Shown here: one piece after another, positions 25,480-34,912 of the stretch
Numbering within the stretch: the stretch's first letter is position 1
Layout of the letters: every line of letters begins with the position of its first letter
Origin: Actinomycetospora endophytica
Lineage (GTDB): Bacteria > Actinomycetota > Actinomycetes > Mycobacteriales > Pseudonocardiaceae
DNA: 64,000 nucleotides
NCBI RefSeq assembly: GCF_021026375.1
Contig: NZ_JAJNDB010000005.1
Location: forward strand, 1-64,000
Direction of reading: 5' to 3'
Notes under the pieces: generated by a model
What the model was told of the DNA's origin: nothing
Databases searched by the model: none
Seen by the model: only the letters and a program-made list of their open reading frames with translations
Made by a program: the position numbers and the translations under genes

Positions 25480-26148
25480 CGTCAGCGCCGATTCAATCGA
25501 CGACCTATCGTGCCGAACGCGGAGCAAGTGGGGCCCGGGAGCACCGCACGATAGCGCGAGGGCACGATCACCCGATTGCTGCCGATATCGCGATCACTCT
25601 GGCGACATGAGCGCCATCAGCGGTGTCACCCGACAGGACAGCTCCCACGAGACCCGGCGGACTTCGACCCACGGGAGGGGTAACCCATCGTGAACGGGCT
25701 CGTCGAATTCGTTGTCGCCGTGCCTTGAGTGACGCCCACCGGCAGCGCTCGGCATGGACACTCGGGACTTCACCACGCGGGCCACTTCCTCAGCCGGTCC
25801 GTGAATCCCACCCATGGCACTCGACGCTTCCGCTGGCGCCTGCTCGGTAGCGCCGCGCCCATCACGAGGTCGTCACCCGTCATCGGGCAGAGGCCGGCCC
25901 GGAGACTGATCATGTCTAGCTCGACCTCATGCCCCCCGGCCGATGAGCGCAGTCGTGACTCGGAGTCGGCGAACATCGAGCCCTCGCCGGCTCCGGGCCG
26001 CTCGACGGGATGACCGAGCATGATCGACGGCTGATCCCGCCGGAGCGGGCTCAACATCGCAACTGCGTGCGGCGCACACCCGACCCCGCTCCGACGCGAT
26101 CCCGGATTCGGACGGGTGAGGACGGGGACTTTCGGGCTCCCTCGATGC
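25480..26148. other. 669-bp gap without a convincing gene
   Basis: Several short frames are open. One on the minus strand (about 26018-25770) begins MLGHPVERPGAGEGSMFADS and has fair codon bias, but no motif and no ribosome binding site. Nothing else stands out. The promoter for the SRPBCC gene should be in its right end. Confidence 0.35.
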
Positions 26149-26556
26149 ATGGCTGACTTCACCGGGTCCACCACCGTCGATGCGCCGCAAGAAGCCTTGT
26201 TCGAGTTCCTCTCCGACGTCGGCAACCTGCCGCGCTACTTCGCCCGGATGACCTCCGCCGAGCACGTCGACGGCGATCGGGTCCACACCACCGCCACGCT
26301 GCCCGACGGAACCAAGGTCGAAGGCCAGGCATGGTTCACCGTCGACCCCGCGACCCAGCACATCGCCTGGGGAGCCGAAGGCTCCAGCGAATACCACGGC
26401 ACGCTCGACGTCAGCGGCACCGAGACCGGGAGCCAGGTCCAGGTGCACCTGCACACCACCCGCGTCGACTCCGACAACGACCAGGTCAGCGACGGGATCG
26501 ACCGCACGCTGGCCAGCATCAAGCTTCTCGTCGAGAAGCAGGACGTGATGTCCTGA
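26149..26556 (+). CDS. SRPBCC-family protein (polyketide cyclase/START-like fold)
   Basis: 135 residues spanning a single SRPBCC domain: ADFTGSTTVDAPQEALFEFL and SDVGNLPRYFARMTSAEHV are the classic opening, TTATLPDGTKVEGQAWFTVD and QHIAWGAEGSSEYHGTLDVS form the central strands, and the C-terminal helix is DGIDRTLASIKLLVEKQ. It binds a small hydrophobic ligand by analogy; the function is open. Start ATG 26149. Confidence 0.8.
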   Translation: MADFTGSTTVDAPQEALFEFLSDVGNLPRYFARMTSAEHVDGDRVHTTATLPDGTKVEGQAWFTVDPATQHIAWGAEGSSEYHGTLDVSGTETGSQVQVHLHTTRVDSDNDQVSDGIDRTLASIKLLVEKQDVMS

Positions 26557-26674
26557 CCCGCCACCAACAGGTCCGCGGCCTGCTCGAGGTCCGCGGTCCT
26601 GCGCTGTCGGCGCCCGTGGCGCGATCACGGTTCCAACGGATTGACGGCGGGAGGCGGTCCTCATCGACGAGGCC

Positions 26675-27136
26675 GTGATCGGCACGGTCGGGCCGGACTG
26701 TGTGTGCTGGCCTGCTCCCGACCGGGAGCGAGACCACATCGACCAGATACGCGAGCGACTGCCCGCCGGCCCGGCCGCGATCCGTCAGCTGCGGCGCCTG
26801 ATGCGGAGCTGGGTTGCGGCCGTCGCGCTCGACGACGAGTTGGCCGAGTCGATCGTGCTGATCGTGGACGAAGCCGTCACGAACGCCGTCGAGCACGCGT
26901 GTCCCGACCGGACCTGCCAGATCGAGCTCGTCGCGGGACCTCGAGGCTGCGGAGACGGGGTCGCCGTTGTCGTCGTCGACGACGGGGTCTGGCAGGAGCC
27001 GACCGACCCCGGATATCGCGGCCGCGGGGTCACGCTGATCGGGCAGCTCGCGCAACGCAGCACCATCGAGACCACCGAGCACGGCACCGTCGTGCGCATG
27101 TGCTGGCCCTGGCCGAGCGACTCACCGGTGCCTTGA
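26675..27136 (+). CDS. RsbW-like anti-sigma-factor serine kinase (HATPase_c_2)
   Basis: 153 residues from GTG 26675. It has the GHKL ATPase signature: N-box IVLIVDEAVTNAVEHAC, G1 box VVVVDDGVWQEP, and GYRGRGVTLIGQLAQRSTIE, with the C-terminal EHGTVVRMCWP strand. Such proteins bind and inhibit sigma factors and phosphorylate STAS antagonists. No sigma-factor gene is adjacent; the STAS-like gene at 12.4 kb is far away, so partners are uncertain. Confidence 0.8.
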   Translation: MIGTVGPDCVCWPAPDRERDHIDQIRERLPAGPAAIRQLRRLMRSWVAAVALDDELAESIVLIVDEAVTNAVEHACPDRTCQIELVAGPRGCGDGVAVVVVDDGVWQEPTDPGYRGRGVTLIGQLAQRSTIETTEHGTVVRMCWPWPSDSPVP

Positions 27137-27182
27137 GATCGGTTTCGGATTGGCGCTCGATCGGGATCGGGTAGCACGTCCG

Positions 27183-27506
27183 ATGACCAGTTGTCTGCCC
27201 GCACCAGACGGCTCGGCCGTCGCCCTGCGCGCCGCGATCGAGTCCATGCCCGAAGGCGAGCCGGGACAGCCCATGCCCCAGTTCTCCCAGGACGGCGGGG
27301 TGACCCTCAGTGACGTGGTCGGGCACTCGGCACGCGTCCAACCGCTCGGACAGCGGGCCCGGATCAGCATCCTCGATGCCGATCACATGGTGGCCGAAGC
27401 CGAGGTCGATCTCGCGTCGCTGGTTGCCGGCTTCCGCGCGGGCGGAGACGCCTACAGCTGCGCAGCCCAGGCCCTGCGTCGAGAGAACGGACCCCTTCAT
27501 CGGTAA
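27183..27506 (+). CDS. Hypothetical protein
   Basis: 107 residues from ATG 27183, 46 bp after the RsbW-like gene on the same strand and possibly cotranscribed. Visible features: an acidic, Pro-containing middle (SMPEGEPGQPMPQFSQDGG) and a C-terminal helical part (AEAEVDLASLVAGFRAGGDA). No family was recognised. Codon bias supports a real gene. Confidence 0.5.
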   Translation: MTSCLPAPDGSAVALRAAIESMPEGEPGQPMPQFSQDGGVTLSDVVGHSARVQPLGQRARISILDADHMVAEAEVDLASLVAGFRAGGDAYSCAAQALRRENGPLHR

Positions 27507-27635
27507 CGAGCGGCAACAGCTCAAGAGCCCGGCTCCGACACCGGGGGTTGCGACGCCGACCACGGATCCAGCGCGCTCCGAGCTGATCGGCCAACTCCCA
27601 GAACGGACGAAGCCGGAACGACGCTCTGACCTGCG

Positions 27636-27707
27636 TGGGCGCGGCAGGATTCGAACCTGCGACCGACGGCTTGTAAGGCCGGTGCTCTTCCGCTGAGCTA
27701 CGCGCCC
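27636..27707 (-). tRNA. tRNA-Val (anticodon UAC)
   Basis: On the minus strand a full cloverleaf can be drawn. The acceptor stem is GGGCGCG/CGCGCCC, the D-arm GCTC...GAGC, the anticodon loop CTTACAA with UAC at positions 34-36, and the T-arm GCAGG TTCGAAT CCTGC; the discriminator is A. The anticodon stem CCGGC/GCCGT has one mismatch at 27-43. CCA is not encoded. The 3' end points left, towards the accessory region. Confidence 0.93.
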
Positions 27708-27710
27708 GGT

Positions 27711-27750
27711 GTGGATGAGTCTCCGCGCCGAGGCACGGAGACGCATCCAC
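27711..27750 (-). terminator. Hairpin between ahpE and tRNA-Val
   Basis: GTGGATGAGTCTCCG (27711-27725) pairs with CGGAGACGCATCCAC (27736-27750) at 14 of 15 positions around a 10-nt loop. It starts 9 bp after the ahpE stop and ends 4 bp before the tRNA 5' end. No T-run follows on the minus strand, which is usual for actinobacterial terminators. Likely ends the ahpE transcript. Confidence 0.7.
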
Positions 27751-27758
27751 TTAAACCC

Positions 27759-28229
27759 TCAGGCCGAGGCCTTGAGCTCCTCGATGGCGTCCCGCCACCC
27801 CTGCTGGTTGCGGGCGTCGCCGGGACCGTTGTGCTCGGCGAACCGCACCACGCCGTCCTTGTCCACGAGGAACGTCCCGCGGAAGGCGAAGCCGAGGTCC
27901 GAGGAGAACACCCCGTAGCTCGCGGCGGTGGCGCCGTGCGGCCAGAAGTCCGAGAGCAGCGGGAAGGTGTAGCCCTCCTGGTTCGCCCAGGCCTTGAGCG
28001 ACCAGGTGGTGTCGACCGAGATCCCGAGGATCTGGACGTCGTCGTTCTGGAACGCCGACAGGTCGTCACGCGCCGAGCACAGCTCGCCGGTGCAGATGCC
28101 CGAGAACGCGAACGGGTAGAAGACCAGGAGCACGGCCTGCTTGCCGGCGAAGTCGGAGAGCGAGACCTCCGCGCCGTCCTGGTTCTTGAGCGTGAAGCCG
28201 GGGGCCTTCTGGCCGACCTCGACCGTCAT
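27759..28229 (-). CDS. ahpE: AhpE-type 1-Cys peroxiredoxin
   Basis: A 156-residue thioredoxin-fold peroxidase. VGQKAPGFTLKNQDGAEVSL opens the domain. The peroxidatic Cys is C46 in YPFAFSGICTGELC, with a second Cys at 51. FPLLSDFWPHGATAASYGVF and RGTFLVDKDGVVRFAEHN closely follow mycobacterial AhpE. It reduces hydrogen and organic peroxides and peroxynitrite, recycled by thiol partners. It lies next to DUF3052 and aceE, the same order known from mycobacteria, which supports the call. Confidence 0.92.
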   Translation of the reverse strand: MTVEVGQKAPGFTLKNQDGAEVSLSDFAGKQAVLLVFYPFAFSGICTGELCSARDDLSAFQNDDVQILGISVDTTWSLKAWANQEGYTFPLLSDFWPHGATAASYGVFSSDLGFAFRGTFLVDKDGVVRFAEHNGPGDARNQQGWRDAIEELKASA

Positions 28230-28301
28230 GGGGTGCGTCTCCTTCGGTGGGGACCGTGCGGGTCGGGGATCACCCTAGCGATCACCCCGACCCGGGCATC
28301 C

Positions 28302-28745
28302 TCACCGCTTGCCCCGGCCCCCCGATTTCGGCGCGACGAGCCGGGTCCCGACCCAGCCGTCGGAGACGTTGACGTTCGAGGTCTGCGACAGACCCGCCGT
28401 CGGCGCGGCCTCCGCGATGTCGGAGGGCTCGACGTGCCCGTCGTAGCCGGTCTTGGGTGTCAGCACCCAGACCACGCCGTTCTCGTCGAGAGGGGACCGG
28501 ACGTCCATGAGGGTGTCCACGAGGTCACCGTCCCCGTCGCGCCACCAGAGGACGACGATGTCGACGACCTCCTGGGCGTCCTCGTCGAGGAGCTCCTCAC
28601 CGCTCCGGTCGGAGATCGCATCGCGGACCTCATCGTCCACGTCCGAGTCCCATCCGACTTCCTGGACGATCATCCCCGGCTCGACTCCGAGCTTGCCGGC
28701 CAGATCACTCCGGCTGCCGTCGGTGTCCCCCGCGGCCGCGACCAC
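28302..28745 (-). CDS. DUF3052-family protein
   Basis: 147 residues matching the actinobacterial DUF3052 family: SDLAGKLGVEPGMIVQEVGW, DVVDIVVLWWRDGDGDL-like central strand (VVDIVVLWWRDGDGDLVDTL) and VVWVLTPKTGYDGHVEPSDI. It is acidic. Function unknown; the gene is commonly found divergent from aceE in actinobacteria, as here, suggesting a link to pyruvate dehydrogenase or its regulation (inference). Confidence 0.88.
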   Translation of the reverse strand: MVAAAGDTDGSRSDLAGKLGVEPGMIVQEVGWDSDVDDEVRDAISDRSGEELLDEDAQEVVDIVVLWWRDGDGDLVDTLMDVRSPLDENGVVWVLTPKTGYDGHVEPSDIAEAAPTAGLSQTSNVNVSDGWVGTRLVAPKSGGRGKR

Positions 28746-29060
28746 GTCTCTCGTCCCTCCTCGGTGCCGGGTGCGAGAGCCCCGTCTGACCCCCGCCCGT
28801 CACGCACAGCGAACACTCCCGCGCGATCGCGCGCAACCAGCCACGCGGCGGAGGTCGCAGGAGTCCTCGTGACGGCCCTTCCCGGACGGCCCGCGACACC
28901 CCTCGTGGCTACTGACGGGTAGAGATGACGGCGGGGCCATGGGGGACGACGATGTACCCACCTGGGGTGACCCCGCAGGCAGAATCGGTTCCGAACGCCC
29001 GCCGCACCGGGCTCGCCGGACCCCCGACCGTCGGACCCACGCGACGAGGAGCAGCAGCAG
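28746..29060. other. Divergent promoter region between DUF3052 and aceE
   Basis: 315 bp without a supported gene. It must contain the promoters for aceE (right) and DUF3052 - ahpE (left). I see no clear operator dyad or riboswitch-like fold. Confidence 0.5.
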
Positions 29061-31880
29061 TTGTCATCGCAGAACGACTCCCCCACCAACACCCCCCGGG
29101 ACTCACGGGTCCACGTCATCCGTGACGGCCTCTCGACGCACCTTCCGGACATCGATCCGGACGAGACGGCCGAGTGGATCGAGTCGTTCGACCAGGTGCT
29201 CGACGGTGCGGGCCAGCAACGCGCCCGGTACCTGATGCTGCAGCTGCTCCAGCGCGCCCGCGAGCGCCGCGTCGCCGTCCCGAGCCTGTTCTCGACCGAC
29301 TACGTCAACACCATCCCGACCGACCAGGAGCCCTGGTTCCCGGGCGACGAGGACACCGAGCGCCGCTACCGAGCGTGGATCCGCTGGAACGCGGCGACCA
29401 TGGTCCACCGCGCGCAGCGTCCGGGGGTCGGCGTCGGCGGGCACATCTCCACGTACGCGTCGGCGGCGTCGCTGTACGAGGTCGGCTTCAACTGGTTCTT
29501 CCGCGGCAAGGACCACCCCGGCGGCGGCGACCACGTCTACATCCAGGGCCACGCCTCCCCCGGCATCTACGCGCGCGCCTTCCTCGAGGGCCGCCTGGGC
29601 GCCGAGCACCTCGACGGGTTCCGCCAGGAGCTCAGCCACGCCGGCCCGGGCGGTGGACTGCCGTCCTACCCGCACCCCCGGCTGATGCCGTGGTTCTGGG
29701 AGCACCCGACCGTGTCGATGGGCCTCGGCCCGATCAACGCGATCTTCCAGGCGCGGTTCGACCGCTACCTCGAGAACCGGGGCATCAAGGACACCGCCCA
29801 GCAGCACACCTGGGCGTTCCTCGGCGACGGCGAGATGGACGAGCCGGAGTCGCGCGGCGCGATCCACGTCGCGGCCGCCGAGGGCCTGGACAACCTGACC
29901 TTCGTCGTGAACTGCAACCTCCAGCGCCTCGACGGGCCGGTGCACGGCAACGGCAAGGTCATCCAGGAGCTGGAGTCGTTCTTCCGCGGCGCGGGCTGGA
30001 ACGTCATCAAGGTGATCTGGGGCCGCGAGTGGGACCGGCTGCTGCACGCCGACCGCGACGGCGCCCTGATCAACCTCATGAACACCACGCCGGACGGCGA
30101 CTTCCAGACCTACAAGGCCAACGACGGCGCCTACGTCCGCGAGCACTTCTTCGGGCGCGACCCGCGCACCAAGGACCTCGTCAAGGACATGTCCGACGAC
30201 GACGTCTGGAACCTCAAGCGCGGCGCTCACGACTACCGCAAGGTCTACGCCGCCTACCAGGCGGCGCTCGAGCACGAGGGCCGCCCGACGGTCATCCTCG
30301 CCAAGTCGATCAAGGGCTACACGCTCGGACCGCACTTCGAGGGCCGCAACGCGACGCACCAGATGAAGAAGCTGACGCTCGAGGACCTCAAGACCTTCCG
30401 CGACGAGGTCCGCGTCCCGATCAGCGACACCGAACTCGAGCGCGACCCCTACCTGCCGCCGTACTACCACCCCGGCAAGGACGCCCCCGAGATCGAGTAC
30501 ATGCTCGAGCGCCGCCGCCAGCTCGGCGGGTCGCTGCCCGAGCGCCGGCTGCGCAGCAAGCCGCTCGTGCTGCCGGGCGACAAGGTCTACGACGTCGTGC
30601 GCCGCGGCTCCGGCAAGCAGGAGATCGCGACGACGATGGCGTTCGTCCGGCTGGTCAAGGAGCTGACCCGCGACGACGAGATCGGCAAGCGGGTCATCCC
30701 GATCATCCCCGACGAGGCCCGCACGTTCGGGATGGACTCGTTCTTCTCGAACCTCAAGATCTACAACCCGCAGGGCCAGCTCTACACCTCGGTCGACGCC
30801 GACCAGCTGCTCGCCTACCGCGAGTCCGAGACCGGGCAGCTGCTGCACGAGGGCATCAACGAGGCCGGGTCGGTGGCCTCGTTCACCGCGGTCGGGACGT
30901 CCTACGCCACCCACGGCGAGACGATGATCCCGATCTACATCTTCTACTCGATGTTCGGCTTCCAGCGCACCGGCGACGGCATCTGGGCGGCCGCCGACCA
31001 GATGGCCCGCGGGTTCCTGCTGGGCGCGACGGCGGGTCGCACGACGCTCGTCGGCGAGGGCCTGCAGCACAACGACGGTCACTCGCACCTGCTCGCGGCG
31101 ACCAACCCCGGCGTCGTCGCGTACGACCCGGCGTTCGCGTTCGAGATCGGGCACATCGTGCGCGACGGGCTCGAGCGGATGTACGGCGAGTCCAGCAACG
31201 GCGCCGCGGGCGAGCCCGCCGCCGAGCCGGAGCGCGACCCGAACGTCATGTACTACCTGACGGTCTACAACGAGCCCTACCGCCAGCCCGCCGAGCCCGA
31301 GGGCGTGGACGTCGACGGGTTGTTGCGCGGCCTGTACCGCTACGCGCAGGCGCCGGGCGGGCCGGGGCCGCGGGCGCAGATCCTCGCCTCCGGTGTCGCG
31401 ATGCCGTGGGCGCAGAAGGCGCAGGAGATGCTCGCGACCGAGTGGGGCGTACAGGCCGACCTGTGGTCGGCGACGTCCTACGGCGAGCTGCGCCGCGACG
31501 GCGTGGAGTGCGAGAAGCACAACCAGGCCCACCCCGACGACGAGCCCCGGACCCCGTTCGTCACGACGGCGCTGGCCGACGCCGCCGGCCCGGTGGTCGC
31601 CGTGTCGGACTGGATGCGCGCCGTCCCGGACCTCATCCGCCCCTGGGTCCCCGGCGACTACACCACCCTCGGCACCGACGGGTTCGGGCTCTCCGACACC
31701 CGCCCGGCCACCCGGCGGCACTTCGGGGTCGACGCCGAGAACGTCGTCGTCGCCGTCCTCGCGGCGCTCGCGCGGCGCGGCGAGGTGGATCTGGCGACGG
31801 TGCGCGACGCCGCCCGCCGCTACCAGATCGACGATCCACAGGCCGCCGGACCGCAGGACTCGGACAGCGGTGTGGCGTGA
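29061..31880 (+). CDS. aceE: Pyruvate dehydrogenase E1 component, homodimeric
   Basis: A 939-residue thiamine-diphosphate enzyme of the homodimeric AceE type. The N-terminal region reads [20 protein letters not shown], followed by [19 protein letters not shown]. The ThDP/Mg-binding motif is [14 protein letters not shown] with the distal [16 protein letters not shown]; the pyrimidine domain has [20 protein letters not shown]. It decarboxylates pyruvate and acetylates the E2 lipoyl domain. The start is TTG 29061 with GAGGAG upstream; the next in-frame ATG is far into the conserved region. E2 and E3 genes are not in the window. Confidence 0.95.
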   Translation: MSSQNDSPTNTPRDSRVHVIRDGLSTHLPDIDPDETAEWIESFDQVLDGAGQQRARYLMLQLLQRARERRVAVPSLFSTDYVNTIPTDQEPWFPGDEDTERRYRAWIRWNAATMVHRAQRPGVGVGGHISTYASAASLYEVGFNWFFRGKDHPGGGDHVYIQGHASPGIYARAFLEGRLGAEHLDGFRQELSHAGPGGGLPSYPHPRLMPWFWEHPTVSMGLGPINAIFQARFDRYLENRGIKDTAQQHTWAFLGDGEMDEPESRGAIHVAAAEGLDNLTFVVNCNLQRLDGPVHGNGKVIQELESFFRGAGWNVIKVIWGREWDRLLHADRDGALINLMNTTPDGDFQTYKANDGAYVREHFFGRDPRTKDLVKDMSDDDVWNLKRGAHDYRKVYAAYQAALEHEGRPTVILAKSIKGYTLGPHFEGRNATHQMKKLTLEDLKTFRDEVRVPISDTELERDPYLPPYYHPGKDAPEIEYMLERRRQLGGSLPERRLRSKPLVLPGDKVYDVVRRGSGKQEIATTMAFVRLVKELTRDDEIGKRVIPIIPDEARTFGMDSFFSNLKIYNPQGQLYTSVDADQLLAYRESETGQLLHEGINEAGSVASFTAVGTSYATHGETMIPIYIFYSMFGFQRTGDGIWAAADQMARGFLLGATAGRTTLVGEGLQHNDGHSHLLAATNPGVVAYDPAFAFEIGHIVRDGLERMYGESSNGAAGEPAAEPERDPNVMYYLTVYNEPYRQPAEPEGVDVDGLLRGLYRYAQAPGGPGPRAQILASGVAMPWAQKAQEMLATEWGVQADLWSATSYGELRRDGVECEKHNQAHPDDEPRTPFVTTALADAAGPVVAVSDWMRAVPDLIRPWVPGDYTTLGTDGFGLSDTRPATRRHFGVDAENVVVAVLAALARRGEVDLATVRDAARRYQIDDPQAAGPQDSDSGVA

Positions 31881-32122
31881 TCGGCCCGATCGTCCTGGTG
31901 CACGGGCGGCACCCGTCGTCGTCGTGACCTCCCGGTGACTTTTCGGCACTCGGGGCTGGTCTCAGCAGCGGGGGATCCCGCTAGGCTGTCGCCGACCGCG
32001 CGGTCCACCTCGTAGCCAACGGGGCGCCCGGCGGGTCCGGCGGTTGGAGTACATCGCTCCGGCGGCGGCTTGAAGGCCGAGGGCATGAAGAAGCCCCCGG
32101 GACATCGGTATGAGGAGCAGGA

Positions 32123-32326
32123 ATGGCAGAAGGCACCGTCAAGTGGTTCAACAGCGAGAAGGGCTTCGGCTTCCTCGCTCCCGACGGTGGTGGCGCTGAC
32201 GTCTTCGTCCACTACTCGGCGATCCAGGCCCGCGGGTTCCGGACGCTGGACGAGGGGCAGCGCGTCTCGTTCGACGTCGAGCAGGGTCAGAAGGGTCTGC
32301 AGGCCGTTCAGGTCACGCCGCTGTAA
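32123..32326 (+). CDS. cspA: Cold-shock-domain protein (CspA family)
   Basis: A 67-residue single cold-shock domain: [20 protein letters not shown] carries RNP1 and [20 protein letters not shown] carries RNP2, ending [12 protein letters not shown]. It binds single-stranded RNA and DNA as a chaperone. The start has AGGAG 6-9 nt upstream, and a strong terminator follows. The roughly 240-bp leader after aceE may hold cold-responsive structure, which I could not evaluate. Confidence 0.95.
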   Translation: MAEGTVKWFNSEKGFGFLAPDGGGADVFVHYSAIQARGFRTLDEGQRVSFDVEQGQKGLQAVQVTPL

Positions 32327-32352
32327 GTAGCGCGCACACGCGTCACTCGGGA

Positions 32353-32389
32353 CGGGGCTCCGGTCGGTTCGCCGACCGGGGCCCCGTTT
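32353..32389 (+). terminator. Rho-independent terminator of the cold-shock gene
   Basis: A 15-bp stem, 32353-32367 with 32372-32386 (one T-G pair), closed by a TTCG tetraloop and followed by TTT. It lies 26 bp after the cold-shock stop. Confidence 0.9.
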
Positions 32390-32453
32390 CTCATGTGGGG
32401 GGACGGTCCGCGAGGCAGACTGAGGAGCGTCGCGAGGGGGCGGAGGTGAGCTG

Positions 32454-33791
32454 ATGGCGGGCAGCCGCGAGCGCCCGGTGTCCGAGGCGACGATGCGCCG
32501 CCTGGAGCTCGCCACCGGCGGCGTCGCCGGCGCCGGGGTCGCCGAGATGTCGGCCCGCCTGCCCTGGTTCTCCCGCCTCACCGCCGACCAGCGCGCCGGC
32601 GTCCTGATGGTCACCCAGCTCGGTGCGGCCAACTTCGTCACCTGGCTGCGCGACCCGGAGGCCACCCCCCGCCTCACCGCCGAGGCCTTCCGCAGCGCTC
32701 CACCCGACCTGGCCCGCCGGATGACGCTGCGCCAGACCGTCGAGCTCGTCCGCATCGCCACCGAGGTCTTCGAGGACCGCATCCCCGCGCTGGCCGGCAA
32801 CCGCACCGAGCGCGCCGCGCTGGTCGCCGCGGTGCTGCGCTTCGGCCGGGAGGTGGCGTTCGCCGCGGCGACGGTCTACGCGTCGGCGGCCGAGTCGCGC
32901 GGCGCCTGGGACGCGCGCCTGGAGGCCCTCGTCGTCGACGCCGTCGTGCGCGGCGACCGCGACTCCGACGGCGCGCTGCTCTCCCGCGCCTCGGCGCTGG
33001 GCTGGGACCCGGCGGTGCGTGCGGTGGCCCTCGTCGGCGACCCGCCCACCGAGGGCGACGGCGACGGCCCGGACCCGCTGCACGGAGTGCGCCGCGCCGC
33101 CTACCGGGCCGGGGTCTCCGTGCTGCTCGGGGCGCACGGCTCCCACCTGGTCATGATCATGTCGCTCGACGACGGCAGGCACGGGCACGCCGGGCGGGGC
33201 CCGGACCACCCCGCCGACGACGACGAGCCCGACCCGACCGACCCCGACGGGCTCGACGACGAGCCGCCCCCGGCCCGCGTCGCCGACCTCACCCGCGGCG
33301 AGTCCAAGGCGGCGCTCGCGCTCGCGGACGCGTTCGGGCCCGGACCCGTCGTCGCGGGGCCCGTGGTCGCCGGACTGCTCGACGCGCACCGTTCGGCGGC
33401 CAGTGCGCTCGCGGGGCACCGCGCGGTCGCCGCCTGGCCCGGTGCGCCGCGTCCGGTGTCGGCCGACGAGCTGCTGCCCGAGCGGGTGCTGGCCGGTGAC
33501 GCCGCCGCCGTGGAGGCGCTGGTGCGGGACGTGGCCCGCCCGTTGCGGGAGGCGGGCGGGTCGCTCGTCGAGACGGTCGACTCGTACCTGGAGCACGCCG
33601 GCGTGCTCGAGGCCTGCGCGCGCTCGCTCTACGTGCACCCGAACACCGTGCGGTACCGGCTGCGTCGAGTGGCCGACCTCACCGGCGCCCACGCCTCGGA
33701 CGCGCGCGGATCGAGGTTGTTGCACATGGCCATCGCGCTCGATCGGTTGCGTACGACCGCCGACGGCACGGACTCGCCGGCGAGGCGCTGA
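32454..33791 (+). CDS. fasR: PucR-type transcriptional regulator of fatty acid synthesis (FasR-like)
   Basis: A 445-residue protein: an N-terminal RsbR-like helical region (RLPWFSRLTADQRAGVLMVT), a variable sensor part interrupted by an Asp/Pro-rich low-complexity loop (about residues 240-280), and the C-terminal PucR HTH (LYVHPNTVRYRLRRVADLTG). In Streptomyces a protein of this architecture, FasR, lies immediately upstream of fabD and activates the fabDHPF operon; position and domains agree here. Candidate operator dyads lie between this gene and fabD. Symbol assigned by synteny and architecture. Confidence 0.85.
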   Translation: MAGSRERPVSEATMRRLELATGGVAGAGVAEMSARLPWFSRLTADQRAGVLMVTQLGAANFVTWLRDPEATPRLTAEAFRSAPPDLARRMTLRQTVELVRIATEVFEDRIPALAGNRTERAALVAAVLRFGREVAFAAATVYASAAESRGAWDARLEALVVDAVVRGDRDSDGALLSRASALGWDPAVRAVALVGDPPTEGDGDGPDPLHGVRRAAYRAGVSVLLGAHGSHLVMIMSLDDGRHGHAGRGPDHPADDDEPDPTDPDGLDDEPPPARVADLTRGESKAALALADAFGPGPVVAGPVVAGLLDAHRSAASALAGHRAVAAWPGAPRPVSADELLPERVLAGDAAAVEALVRDVARPLREAGGSLVETVDSYLEHAGVLEACARSLYVHPNTVRYRLRRVADLTGAHASDARGSRLLHMAIALDRLRTTADGTDSPARR

Positions 33792-33828
33792 CCAGCAGGA
33801 ATACGGCGAGTTCAGCCGCGCGTGGCCA

Positions 33829-33895
33829 CGATTGGACTCTCAATCGATTCCGTCGTCACGCGGCGTTTACCTGCCTGGTTGTAGGAACCCCACAA
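33829..33895 (+). promoter_or_regulatory. Two dyads in the fabD operon promoter region
   Basis: CGATTG (33829-33834) and CAATCG (33841-33846) form perfect arms around 6 nt. TTGTAGGAACCCCACAA (33879-33895) is a 17-bp imperfect palindrome with arms TTGTnGG/CCnACAA. Both lie in the 173-bp gap between fasR and fabD. The second is a good candidate for the FasR binding site; the first may end the fasR transcript or be a second operator. Confidence 0.5.
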
Positions 33896-33964
33896 CGATC
33901 CCCGACGAGGATTCGTCACCGCGACGCCTGCTGCGCGCAACCCGCGCGTGGTGGGGTACGGCGT

Positions 33965-34912
33965 GTGATCGCAATCCTCGCGCCCGGTCAGGGCGCCCAG
34001 AAGCCGGGGATGCTCGGGCCGTGGCTGGAGCGCCCCGGCCTCCGTGAGCGGCTGGCCGCGTTCTCCGACGCCGCCGGGCTGGACCTGGAGCACTTGGGGA
34101 CCGAGGCGGACGCGGAGGCGATCGCCGACACCGCGGTCACCCAGCCGCTGCTGGTCGCCTCGGCGCTGCTCTCCGGGGAGGCACTGCTCGGTGAGCTGGG
34201 CGGCATCGACTCGCTGCCGGCGGGCACCACCGTCGGGGGGCACTCCGTCGGCGAGCTCGCCGCCGCGGCGATCGCGGGAGTGCTGACCCCGGAGAAGGCG
34301 GTCGCCCTCGCGGCCGTGCGCGGCCGCGAGATGGCCGCCGCGTGCGCGGTCGAGCCGACCTCGATGGCCGCGATCCTCGGCGGGGAGGCGGACGTCGTCC
34401 TGGCCGCCCTGGCCGAGCGCGACCTCGAGCCGGCCAACCGCAACGGCACCGGCCAGGTCGTCGCGGCCGGGCGCACCTCCGACATCGAGGCCCTCGCCGC
34501 CGAGCCGCCCGAGGGCGTCCGGGTCCGGCCCCTCGCCGTCGCCGGCGCCTTCCACACCCGCTTCATGGAGCCCGCCGAGAAGGCGCTGTCGGCGTGGGTC
34601 GGCGAGCACCGCGACGAGCTGGCCCCGGCCGACCCGGTGCTGGCGCTGCTGTCGGACGCCGACGGCACCGTCGTGACCTCGGGGTCCGACGTGCTGGACC
34701 GCCTCGTCGCCCAGGTGACGCTCTCGGTCCGCTGGGACGCCTGCATGGACACCCTGCGCGAGAACGGCATCACCGGCGCCGTCGAGCTCACGCCGGCCGG
34801 GACGCTGACCGGCATGGTCAAGCGCCAGATCAAGGGCACCGCCACGGCCAACGTCTCCACGCCCGACGACCTCGCGGCGGCCGTCGAGCTCGTCCGGGGT
34901 GAGCAGGCATGA
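33965..34912 (+). CDS. fabD: Malonyl-CoA:ACP transacylase FabD
   Basis: A 315-residue acyltransferase. It has the typical N-terminus APGQGAQKPGMLGPW, nucleophile S94 in GGHSVGELAAAA, a conserved NRNGTGQVVAAG loop and catalytic H197 in GAFHTRFM. It moves malonyl from CoA to acyl carrier protein, giving the extender units for FabH and FabF. GTG start at 33965. It is the first gene of fabD-fabH-acpP-fabF and overlaps fabH by ATGA. Confidence 0.95.
   Translation: MIAILAPGQGAQKPGMLGPWLERPGLRERLAAFSDAAGLDLEHLGTEADAEAIADTAVTQPLLVASALLSGEALLGELGGIDSLPAGTTVGGHSVGELAAAAIAGVLTPEKAVALAAVRGREMAAACAVEPTSMAAILGGEADVVLAALAERDLEPANRNGTGQVVAAGRTSDIEALAAEPPEGVRVRPLAVAGAFHTRFMEPAEKALSAWVGEHRDELAPADPVLALLSDADGTVVTSGSDVLDRLVAQVTLSVRWDACMDTLRENGITGAVELTPAGTLTGMVKRQIKGTATANVSTPDDLAAAVELVRGEQA

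Noticed and set aside
29103-31949. 948-codon open frame antisense to aceE
   Set aside because: It mirrors aceE in a GC-rich genome, has no motif and is Val/Arg/Gly-rich as expected of a shadow frame.
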